A DNA stretch of 64,000 nucleotides from Pseudevernia furfuracea (Eukaryota; Ascomycota; Lecanoromycetes; Lecanorales; Parmeliaceae), in contig JAIUPT010000031.1 in NCBI GenBank assembly GCA_022315425.1, positions 1 to 64,000 on the forward strand, in the 5' to 3' direction. This document shows, in pieces, positions 33,731 through 44,825 of this stretch. How positions within the stretch are numbered: the first letter of the stretch is position 1; the number at the start of each line of letters is the position of its first letter. Made by a program: the position numbers and the translations under genes. The notes under the pieces were generated by a model. It was not told the DNA's origin. It saw nothing but the letters and a program-made list of their open reading frames with translations, and did no database searches.

Positions 33731-36700
33731 TTAGAACACTGTTGGGTGGGGAGCAGCAGTTGAAGCTTTAGATGTCATCATAGTCGTAGGAGCAGGTGAG
33801 TTGATAGCCGAAGTCTGGGTGCTAGCAGCAGAGCTGGTAGGGGTTGTGGTGGTAGCAGCCGGGGTGCTAGATGCAGGTGTGAACGAAGGGGTCGTAGCGG
33901 TGCATTTGGTGCAGATGGTCACGGTGTCCGTTGTCAGGAAAGTAGAGACACTGGTGACAATCTCAACCGAAGTGCTTCCCCCCTTGATGTGTGTCTTGCT
34001 CGTCACTGGGCAACTTGTGACCGTTGTGTAGATGACCTCGGTAGTGATGACATCCATGGTGGAGGTTCTTACTGGGACGGCAGTGGTGGGGGCCGTCTTG
34101 ATTCGGTGTCTCCTTGTGATGGTGGATGAGACGTCAGAACTCGAGGGCACGCTGAATATAGAGGATACGGCAGAGGTTTGCACCGAGGTTGAGGCTGAGG
34201 GTTTTGTGGAGCTTGCTGGCGCGCTAGAGGTGAGCGACACAGCCGAGCTTTGAGCGACGCTGGATACCGAAGAGGTCTTGGCACTTGTTGTGACGCTGGA
34301 GGTGGAAGGCACAGCAGAGGTTATGTGCGAGCTAGAAACTGAAGCAGTCTGGAAACCTGATGTAACGCTGGAGGTTGAGAGCACGATAGAAGCTGTGTGC
34401 GAGCTGGAACCCGAAGAAATCATGGAGGTGGCGGATGAGCTAATGGTCGATGCAGTCGAGGAGACAAAAGACGAAGAACTAGAGCTCGAGATCAAGCTGT
34501 ATCCATAGCTGCATCCGACGCTGTAGTATGTATTTCCCTGCCACTGTCCAACGTTGGTGTCATATGGCGAACCGTAGGTAGTGGTGTACTCGGCACAGTG
34601 GGTACCATCAATTTGACCATTAGTGTAGCCCAAGTAAGCGTTGAAGAAGTTGCAACCGGCAGCGGCGTCTCCAAGACATTGGTTCGCGCAAAAGGCAGTA
34701 TCGAGAGTAGTGCCCGCTTGGAAGTGGACAGTCAAGTAGGTGGATCCATCAGGAGCTTGAATGGCACCGCTGAGCTTGGTCGGGCCTGTGAAGCCGGTTT
34801 GGGCGGCTGGGGAGGCAGTGCATGTAAAAGATGCTATGCTTGAACTAGAGCTGGATGGTATACTTGTGGTTGGGCTTGAGACCGATGTGATGATGGTGGA
34901 GTGCGAGCTGGAAGACTGGGTGCTTGATCGGCTGCTCGATTGTACGCTAGAGACTGCTGATGATTTCGAGTTTGAAGCCGTAGTTGAGGGTGTACTGATA
35001 ACCGAAGAACTCACAGTTGAGTGCGCGCTAGACGAGTGTGTGCTTAAACTACTTGATGAGGCAGTTGAGTGGCTGCTGGAGGTAACAACTGACTTTGTGC
35101 TGCTGGAGCTACTGAACGGGATGATACTGGATGAGACAGCTGTTTTGATGCTCGAGGAGCTGGTTAAGGATCCTGGCGTCTTCGTTGTGAGTGGGGTGGA
35201 GTTTGATGAACTAGAACCTACGGTCTTCGTAGTAAATGATATGGAACTCGAGGAAACTGAACCCGATGTCTTTGTAGTAGCCCATGTGGAACTTGACGAG
35301 CTTAAAACAGAAGTTGATTGCGTAGATTTGGCGCTCGAGGAAGTAGTTGACTGACTGTTGGAAGGATTGCTTGATGTACCAGTGGTAGCATGGCTTGAAG
35401 GGCTGGTCCCTGAGCCAGTACTTGAGTGACTAGTGGATGGGCTGCCCGAGGAACCGGCAGTCACATGGCTGCTGCTGCTAGAACTAACAATTGACTTGGT
35501 GCTGCTGGAGCTGCTGGCTACACCGCTGGAATGGCTGCTGCTGGTGACCGAGGTTGTTGGTTTGTTGCTTGATGAAGTGGAGGACGAAGCTGGCTTGCTG
35601 CTCGAGGTGTCTACGTGGCTGCTAGTTGGCCATGTGGTCTCGCTGGTTTTGCTGCTTGTTGGACTGATTGATGCACTATTTGAGTGGCTCGTGCTAGAAG
35701 GGGTGCTTGAGTGGCTACTACCAGTGCTTGAAGCCATGGTCTGGACGCTCGAAGCACTAGTAGAATGGCTGCTGCTTGATGAAGATGTCGGGTGCACGCT
35801 TGACTGAGAGCTGACCGATGATTGCGCACTTGAGCTTGACGGCGAGGCTTTAGCGGATGAGGACGAGACCTTGCTGGACGAAGACGAAGTTTTGTGTGCA
35901 GAGCTTGAAGATGAAGTCTGACTAGATGAAGGAGCCTTATGACGATTCCAAAGTCAGCATGCCTTCTCTTAAATAAATTCATTTGTGATGTAAACGGGAC
36001 AACTATGTTTCCGCGAAAATTGACGAAGATTTTGGTGGTCATTAGATAGGGCTTCTTTCAAAACACGTACCTTGCTAGTTGAGGAAACCTTGATTGATAA
36101 AGATGAAAGGGATGAGGATGGGTACCCCGAGCTAGAGATGATTGAAGAGGATGGGCGCACTGAGCTCGAAGAAGTCTTGCTGGAGCCGGTAGACGAGGAC
36201 GAATGTACCGAGCTGGAGCTTGCAGAAGATGACGAGCGCACTGAGCTTGAAGAAACCTTGCTAGAGCTGGAGCTGCTTGAGGTGGCAGGTTTGACGGAGC
36301 TGAAGCTGGAGCTAGCAGAGGATGATAGGTGTATCGAACTGAAAGAACTCTTGCTGGAGCTAGCAGACGATGATGGGTGCACCGAACTGGAAGAACTCTT
36401 GCTGGAGCTAGCGGACGATGATGGGTGCACCGAACTTGAAGAAACCCTGCTGGAGCTAGCAGACGATGATGGGTGCACCGAACTTGAAGAAGCCCTGCTG
36501 GAGCTAAGGCTTGAGCTAGCAGAGGATGATGGGTGTATCGAACTGAAAGAACTCTTGCTGGAGCTAGCAGACGATGATGGGTGCACCGAACTGGAAGAAC
36601 TCTTGCTGGAGCTAGCAGTCGATGATGGGTGCACCGAACTTGAAGAAACCCTGCTGGAGCTAAGGCTTGAGCTAGCAGAGGATGATGGGTGTATCGAACT

Positions 36701-37888
36701 GAAAGAACTCTTGCTGGAGCTAGCAGACGATGATGGGTGCACCGAACTGGAAGAACTCTTGCTGGAGCTAGCAGTCGATGATGGGTGCATCGAACTTGAA
36801 GAAACCCTGCTGGAGCTAAGGCTTGAGCTAGCAGAGGATGATGGGTGTATCGAACTGGAAGAGCTCTTGCTGGAGCTAGCGGACGATGATGGGTGCACCG
36901 AACTTGAAGAAACCCTGCTGGAGCTAAGGCTTGAGCTAGCAGAGGATGATGGGTGTATCGAACTGGAAGAACTCTTGCTGGAGCTAGCAGACGATGATGG
37001 GTGCATCGAACTTGAAGAAACCCTGCTGGAGCTAAGGCTTGAGCTAGCAGAGGATGATGGGTGTATCGAACTGGAAGAGCTCTTGCTGGAGCTAGCGGAC
37101 GATGATGGGTGCACCGAACTTGAAGAAACCCTGCTGGAGCTAAGGCTTGAGCTAGCAGAGGATGATGGGTGTATCGAACTGGAAGAACTCTTGCTGGAGC
37201 TAGCAGACGATGATGGGTGCATCGAACTTGAAGAAACCCTGCTGGAGCTAAGGCTTGAGCTAGCAGAGGATGATGGGTGTATCGAACTGGAAGAGCTCTT
37301 GCTGGAGCTAGCGGACGATGATGGGTGCACCGAACTTGAAGAAACCCTGCTGGAGCTAAGGCTTGAGCTAGCAGAGGATGATGGGTGTATCGAACTGGAA
37401 GAACTCTTGCTGGAGCTAGCAGACGATGATGGGTGCACCGAACTTGAAGAAACCCTGCTGGCGGAAGAGACCTCGCTAGAGGATGAGATTGGGCGCGACC
37501 AGTGAGATGATGATGTGCTCGAATGGCTAGTCAATGAAGAGCTCGACTGCATGGAGGATGACAAGTGGCTACTCGAAGGAGTAGCGGAGGGGGTAGTTGT
37601 GTGTGAACTGCTTGTTAGTGATGTTGAATGAATGGATGAGTGCACACTACCAGAGTGAGTACTCGAAGAATGAATAGATGAATGCTGGCTACTCGATGGG
37701 ACTTTAATGGAAGATGATGTCGTGTGCTTTGAACTTGTTGCAGTCGTTCTATGTACGCTTGAAGATGGAGTAACAGTGACTGTAACGGTTGACTTTTGGC
37801 CGTTGCTGCAGTCTGAGGCACTCTGGGATGCAAGGGGGGCTGCAGCAGCGAGTCCCAACAGGGAAGAAATGAAGATTTTGGAATGCAT
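33731..37888 (-). CDS. Giant Ser-rich cell-surface mucin/adhesin with 108-bp repeats, 2 exons
   Basis: Exons 37888-36071 and 35935-33731 flank a 135-nt intron (GTACGT...ATAAG), giving 1,340 residues. The N-terminus is a signal peptide (MHSKIFISSLLGLAAAAP). Residues of about 130-500 are a tandem 36-residue unit with SSSxHPSSSASSS cores, rich in O-glycosylation sites. A Cys domain of about 110 residues lies at about 977-1085 (CTASPAAQTGFTG... CNFFNAYL... VGCSYGYSL), resembling PAN/WSC-like fungal surface domains. The C-terminus holds TTEVIYTTVTSCP, usual in wall proteins, but ends without a hydrophobic GPI tail. The likely place is the cell wall. Confidence 0.82.
36290..37470. repeat. 108-bp tandem repeat inside the mucin gene
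   Basis: Roughly ten copies of a 108-bp unit made of two related halves. For example the word GAGCTAAGGCTTGAGCTAGC recurs at spacings of 108 bp between about 36920 and 37360. Copies are nearly identical, pointing to recent expansion or gene conversion. Confidence 0.88.
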
Positions 37889-39741
37889 CCTGTCAAAAGA
37901 GTTCCAGTTAAAAGAAGGTGTAGTTAATGATAGTGTGTCTGAAGACTCTGATTACCGGAATCAGAAGTCTAGAGAATGATAGCAGAAAAGACGCAGGTGG
38001 AAAGAATGTGTAAAGAGTGTGGAATGAAAGATGACTTGAGAAAGCTGAATGAGATGGGGAAGGCCGCCCTTCTTATACCCAACAGGTCGCAGGCTGAGAA
38101 GACCCTAACCGTTTTCATGTTCCGATCTCGCCATGTACGGCATCGCAAGATGTGACAGAGTTTCTGCCCTTGGCTTGATCCAGAAAGAGCCGAAGTACTT
38201 GATTGCAGCTAGCTCACGAATTTGCAATCCATGGTTACATACTAGTGGCCAGCCGCCACAGGCTGATTTTGATCACAGCGGATGGCCGAAGAGATGGATT
38301 GACGAGAAAGGTTTGGATATGTGGGTGACGCCACTTCTCCGAGAATGCTTGTCAATAAAAAGCGAATATCAACGAATCCTGGCATGCAAGACAAGTTATT
38401 AGTCTTAGCTTGACTTGGTAAGGATTGGATATCTGACGACCGTATAGAGCAGATGGGTCGAGGATCAACCGAGATCAATAGGTCAATGAAATAGCAACAC
38501 AGTATCACTTGTTGTAGCGATGCCGGATTTTTGCCATGCTTGATTAGAGACTTGAAGTTTGGAGGCGAAAGCAGGCTTGGGCGGAACCAAGCGGAGACGT
38601 CTCGGCACTCTGCGTGCATTATTATTTTAAGATATGACAGATCTAACTTCAGATTTCTTTCAAAATTCAGACGGCTTCTGGCGGAAGTAGCGCAGCGCAG
38701 AGCGCTTCCTTGAATGAGAAGGCGCCGTGAGGACTGATGCAGGTGAAATTACAAAGTTAGGGTTCCCAGTCGGTAAATGGTGAGGTCTCATGTGATTAAT
38801 AGGAATGAAGTCGACCTGACCTACTCGTACTCGTAGCAGAAGAGGAAAAATCGAGAGATAGATGATCATATTGCTGTTGAAAGGAGAGTGTGTTGATTAT
38901 TGTGTACATATGTAGGAAAAAGATGGAGAAAAAGGCTCCACAGCCTCGATCAGAGATTTTTTTTTTTTTCCAAGCTTGAAACTCCACACTAAGCCTGATG
39001 AGGTTAGAGTAAGCTTACTTGGCACCGCCACATGAGGTAGTAAGATCTTACTTTAATGTATTCCCATCACCCACCTAAAATATTCTTCTTCTCAACATAC
39101 CACTGAATTCTAGTTTCGCAGTAGGTTCAGCCAAGTGCATTCATTCCATTTTGCTCATCTCGACTTCTCGAATCAAGAAAGTTGCCCAGTTTTGACATGC
39201 TTTTTGCAACGCGTCAGTAATTGTATCAGCCAAAGCCCGCAAGTTCCTGGCGCTTTCTCCGCTTAGGCGTGGCAATAGGTTGGTTTTTCATTAAGATTCC
39301 TAAGCAAGCAACAAAGCGAGAAAATCGGCAGGCGATGTGCAGGACGACAGAAATTCGACTGTTCTGGCAGTCCACGGAAGGCCGGGAAGATTTGCCGATT
39401 GGAAATGATGAAGTCGGCAAGGGGGGAGTTGTGAAGGACCTCAAGAGCGAGAGATGTGTCTTTGGACCAGGACTACAAGCATGTTGTGTCAAAGGTTGTA
39501 CGACAGAGTCTTGAGACACAAAAGGTATTAGGAGTTAGGCGTATCCATTCTACATTCTCAACGCATCATCTACGGTTCTCCTCAAGACCATACTCGTCAG
39601 ACAGTTCCATTTGTTGCATTTGCCTCAACGTCTTGATATCCACCTCCGCCTTCTCTCTCAAGCAAAGGCTGGTAGCCTCCATCTTTACCTCGCGTATCCT
39701 GTTTCTTTGCTTTGTAGTGATGTTTATGATAGCATGTAGTT
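37889..39741. other. Intergenic, mucin promoter side
   Basis: Upstream region of the mucin gene; no supported gene. A run of T at about 38957-38970 and pyrimidine-rich stretches are present. The mid-region open frames lack motifs. Confidence 0.4.
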
Positions 39742-40162
39742 TTATGGCCTATACCGAGAGTGACGCTTGACAGGTTCCGAAGCGTAACGAATCCATGAAT
39801 GGCGCTGTAAGGGTGGCTTCGTCACACTTTGTCTTCCGATCTCGACTAAGAGACTTACCAGCAGAACATCTGCGCAGTTCCAGAAGAAAGACAATGCAAG
39901 CTGTGGAATAGATCAGACTGGAGGTTCTTTGCAACTCCAATTTCACAAAAGTGCTTACTACTATGGACGTCCAGATCGTGAGGTACTCTGGCGCGTTGCC
40001 GCAATCTCTGTCAATGAATGCAGCAAGTAGTGAAGCAAAGTTCAAGAGGCTTCCGACGATTATGGACACAATGGTTGTTGAGCGGAGGGAATAGCGCTTA
40101 TGGCTTTTGAGAGATTCCACGACTTGCGAGATGGCATTAAGGACTGGGGTCTCGGTAGCCAT
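39742..40162 (-). CDS. Small membrane protein, 3 exons
   Basis: Exons 40162-39959, 39900-39859 (42 nt) and 39804-39742 join in frame through GTAAGC and GTAAGT donors and CCACAG and TTACAG acceptors, giving 102 residues. There are two hydrophobic segments: about 29-50 (TTIVSIIVGSLLNFASLLAAFI) and about 61-82 with LALSFFWNCADVLL supplied by the tiny second exon. The C-terminus is basic. The family is not recognised. An alternative is read-through of both introns to a 137-residue frame, which would add an unrelated tail. Confidence 0.5.
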
Positions 40163-40717
40163 GTCGCTTCAATTTTAGGATCGTAGGTGGTTCAAGATGC
40201 GCGGTACTGGACAGAGCAAACCAGCCCTTCAGCAATGACTTCAAGCTCCTTCGATGGGAATGGCAAGGCGGAATCGCATGGGATGGTTTGCGCTGCCCGT
40301 CGCATAGTTTTTGGGCAACGACGCGGCACGCATTCAAGCAGTTCAGCCGCCCCCATATGCTCAGGTCTCTAAAGGCGATAGTCATTACTAATATTATTGC
40401 GACGCGGGTAGAGAAATCATCTGGACTTTCTCGCCTCCCTCTCTAAATCTGGTCAACGAGGCATATTGCCTTCTTTCTCGTCCGATGGAACTGCATGTGT
40501 GGTGGGAATTTGGGTCAAGTATGCATACCCGTTACTTTCAGTTATTAATTTCTGCAGGGACCGAGCGGCAACAAGCCAGATACCATTAGCACATGTTGTC
40601 AAAGGCTATGTGGGTAAATGTCAAAAGAATACCACACCATCTTTGTAGAGTTTGAAAACCTCAATTATTTAGCCATAGACTGCGCGCAGAACCAAGTGAC
40701 TACGACTCTCCGAGTTC

Positions 40718-42070
40718 TCACAGCAATCCCGCAAACCTCATCCAAAGCTCGTCTCCCTTCAAACTCTCCAGAGCATCGTCTTCCATACCAACCACTACCT
40801 CCAATCCCCCACCCATATCCTTTGTCAATTCAGGAAGCACCACTTGCAAACCATTAAACATACCACTCGACACTGTTCTCACTCTCTCGCACTTCCCACC
40901 CAGCGCATTTCCCTAATCAAAATCATACATCGCAAACCCAGCCCACGAGGTCAACATCGAACACGTCTTCAAAACATCCGTGAAAGCCAAAGGCATCAAC
41001 AGAGATGGATTTGGCACGCCATCAATCAGGCTAATCAGCGAATCAATGTAGGTTGCATCGACCCTGTCGGTCGCTTTGTGTATAACGAGCGCGATGTCCG
41101 CAAGGTTGGCCTCAAGAAGAGATTTGATCGGAAGTCGAGAGTCTTGAAAACACCATGCACTAGCAAGGAGGTCTGGTGCTAGAGGCGGATCCATCCTTTT
41201 GCGCGCGTTGAGCGGCGAGCAGAACATAGATATTGAGTCCGTAACAGGGCATTCATAAGCATATGTGGTAGCGATGGTAGATCGCCAGATGAGAGCGCTA
41301 ACGGCGGTGTTGGTGGAGATCCAGCTGTATTCTTTTGAAAGAGACGAAGAATTCTTTGGAGATGCGAGCTCCTTGAGGGCTGAGATAGAGGCAGGAGAGA
41401 TGTGAAAGATCGTGGTCTTCAAAGTCTGGGTCAAGGCTGGCGGTAAGACGGTCGGTGCTTCAGGCAGTAGGAGGAATTCGGGATGATCATCTACTGACTT
41501 TCTTTCAGTGTCAGAGACCTTCGACAGCCGCGATTTATCGAAAGCGTCGGCAGACAGGGTGAAGGTGCCAATTCTCTTGCTTTCTGGATCCTTTATAGCG
41601 CAACAATTCTGCGCCCATGTTCTAAGTATCGTAGTAATCCCTGTACCGTCGAGAGCTCCATGCCAGATCGAAATACCAAGCTGCAGGCCTCCAGTGATGA
41701 GATTGGCCTGTACCAAAAAGGGCGGCACCCGAGTCCCTGGGACTGCAAAGACGCCGGTGCGGCATAGGATTTCACCATCAAAGAGCTGGCTAGGAAAGCA
41801 TTGTGATCGGATCTTGCCAAAGTCTAGCCTACTACTCATGAGGTCTTTGACGGTGAACATAGTGACATCTTCCTGGCGGAGATCTTTAGTTTCTCTTCCA
41901 TTAGAGTCGGACACCGGAACCACGATGCTGTTCAAGACTGGAATCTTGGCTGCCGTTGCTTTCAAGCCCTGGTGCAGGATCTGTGTAGCCTCATCATGAG
42001 GGAAAGCAGAGTAATGTCCGAAGCAAAGAATAAAGCGAATATAAGCCCAATGTAGGGAGGTGGGGCTCAT
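40718..42070 (-). pseudogene. BAHD-like acyltransferase with one premature TAG
   Basis: The frame from ATG 42070 has the HxxxDG catalytic motif (H137-GAL-D141-G) of the transferase family that includes trichothecene 3-O-acetyltransferases; it moves acyl groups from CoA to hydroxyls. It stops at TAG 40913-40915 within YDFD-stop-GNALGG, where family members have the DFGWG motif. The same frame then stays open to TGA 40718-40720 and reads as a normal family C-terminus, giving 450 codons in all, the usual length. TGG to TAG (G to A) at the Trp is the simplest reading. The N-terminus seems a few residues short compared with relatives. The enzyme is probably inactive or truncated at 385 residues. 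Confidence 0.75.
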
Positions 42071-44825
42071 TGGCCAAGACGTTTTTCATCGCGGACTGAG
42101 TTCTCATTTTGAGTTGAGCATCAGAGATGTGGTGAGACCTAGAAGCCTTTATATCTACTACGCTCACGTCAGCACGACTGCTTTGAGAAAGTCTCATTCC
42201 GTAGGAAACCAAGTCAATTAACTGTACCACACTCTAAGGTAGGAGCGAGCTACCTAAGATAAGCTCTCGCAAGTTAAGGCCCAGACTAGGATAAGCACTT
42301 ATCGATCGCGCGACGATATTACATGGGTTCATTCAGCAAGAAATCCCTTGTCGATGCGAGACGGATCCAGTGCGCTTATTACCCACGTACTAGTACCTAC
42401 AATGATAAATAGTGTTCGTTTGAAAAGAGACAGATGCTGACATTGCGCGACGGATTCTGGATCCGCGCCCATTATTGGCACATCTAAATTCTCTGATAGC
42501 GACAATTTGGGATTGCCGAAAGAGATGAACGGGGGGTGTCGACAGTTCTTCTTTCCCATCAAGTTGATAGCAATAATAGTACTCTCTGCCACAGAGTAAC
42601 GTCAATGTTCGCCCCCAATGACTCGAAGTAGGTGGTCACGAGCCAAGTCTGCAAGTTGCCACGGTAGACCACAGAAACTCTTGTCTTCTCGGACTCTCCC
42701 TCGAGCTAGAATAGTCTGGCAGCCCAAAGAATGTTGTGGGCAGGGATTAATGTCACAGACTGTTCTAGGGACAGGAGTTGTAAGACAATGCCGCCTAGTG
42801 AGATTCAATGGAACATCAGTTTTGCTCATCATTGGGCTGTTCGGAGTTAAGTTGTTATTGAAGGAACAACACGAGCTTTCCATGTTGTAGTTAAAGATTA
42901 CTTAGCTAGGGTGATCCGAAATCTCAGATATCCAAACTCACCAGACTTCTGCTTTCCAAATCTTCTGTCTAGGTCCTTTCTACGCCTGCTTAGACGTTCA
43001 GATTCATCAGCTTATAGACCTCGCTAGCAAACATCTAGCATTCGACCTCTTCATCTATTTGCCGCTCGTGTTGCCGTCAATGTCTCCAATCTTACCTTTC
43101 ACGGTCAACGCCTTCCCCCGAGAAATTCGCCATCAGCTGCTGCGCCAACATCAAAGAGCTTACTGGACTCTTGATTGTCATTTCAGTCGCAGTGGAGACC
43201 CCAGTGACATCAAATCGAGCGTCTGCTGTTGTAACATCAGAGCAAGCACGTTTGAATCGATCTCTCGTCTTACCTGAGCCAAATGATTATAGTAAATATT
43301 CTTTGAGATATCTGCGTCAACCTATGCTGAATAACCCGCATCTAGTATCGTCAACGAGCCTAGAGTGAGCATTATCTGTGCGATGATCTACTTCACGTTC
43401 ATCCTTAGAACTTTGATACTTATGTACACGTTCATCAACGCTATCATAAAATCACATAATGATATCTGTGATTAGAACACACGACTTTAGGTCAAAGCTT
43501 GAACTGAAAGACTGAAAGAAAGACCAGTTCATTCTAGAAACATTTGTGAAGCTTGGTATTTACCCCATACGCTAAACCAAAAGAGTCTAGATCAGTCAGG
43601 TGATCGCAAGAATAAGTAATTAATTACACCGTCGGTAGTATGTAATAGAATTGATAAGCGCATTTTTTTGAGAGCATTTCCGTGTATACATACTGGTGCA
43701 TGGCCACCTTCCATGTTTATTTTCTCATGTTCTCAGGGTAGTCTGTTGAATAAAGAGGGTCTAGACGACTGATATTGAGTGGACTAGAGAGTGTCTATCT
43801 AGGGAGGTAGAATACATGAAGTGTGCGGAGAGCCAAGCCACTAGTATCGTAGGGCTGTTTGCCACTATTTCTAACATAGTCAATAGAGTCACATTATTCG
43901 CATAACCCTACTCTAGCCCTAATCGGTTATATATTCTTCCGCTGCGTAGCCTGTTCTTACAACAATCTTGCCACGTCAATCATGTCTGCAACTTCCGTTT
44001 GCAGTCGCCCATTACATTTCAGGGTATTCAGACAACGCATCAATCATTCTCTGTAATTCTGTAGGCAATATACATATCGATACCATACTTTCTGGCTGCG
44101 CCAAGTTCTCTACATCCTTGCTGGCCGAGGGCAAGCGCACTCATACAGTGACAGCATGAATAGAAAGCGGGCCAATGCCATTTCGATGGAGTATGGGTGA
44201 TCCGAAAGACTGTATGCATGGCTCCACCATCGTTTATGCAGTCTTTTGATTGCTTCCAGTCAACTTGCACCGATTATATAATTATAGAGAGCGTTCATTT
44301 CAGATGGATGAATGAATGGTTGATTGATTGATTGATTGATTAAGTCATACTGGACATCATACGGGTTACCCCGCAGAGGGCTTCACAAACATGAAAGGCC
44401 CAGCCAGAAGAACCGTCCCCCCGGGTTCCCAGCCCCGGGCAGATAGATGAATGCGTACGGCTTGTCGCAGGACCTAAATTTGCAAACACTAGCACGTTAG
44501 ATCCATGAACAATTCTAATGGTATAGGCCTTTTTGTATTGACGCTAGGGTTTAGTACCTATTCCCTTTTGTCGAAAACAAACATGGCCGTGTTTGATTCG
44601 ACGCTCAAGCCGGTGTTTGCCTCTGCTTCTGCCTTGCATCTCGTTGTTCTTTTCCGACTATAGCAAACAGCCCCCAAACCTCATATATTAGTCTCTCGCC
44701 CAGAATCCCGCTGTGCTCTTGCCAAATCGGTATACTTTCAAGTTAAACTTTCGTGCCTTGAAGTACGCTTCGGGTTCATCCAAGCAAAGAAAAGTATTCC
44801 AGAGACTCCAAGGACACTAGCTTCA
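42071..44825. other. Intergenic, no supported gene
   Basis: About 2.7 kb with small open frames only. A degenerate telomere-like piece (AACCCTACTCTAGCCCTAATC region, about 43902-43923) and a GATT tetranucleotide tract at about 44318-44342 are seen. The right end is the Argonaute promoter. Confidence 0.4.

Noticed and set aside
36072..37505. Acidic 477-residue frame as a gene
   Set aside because: Antisense to a well-supported signal-peptide mucin gene and made entirely of its tandem repeat; starts at TTG. Kept only as a finding.
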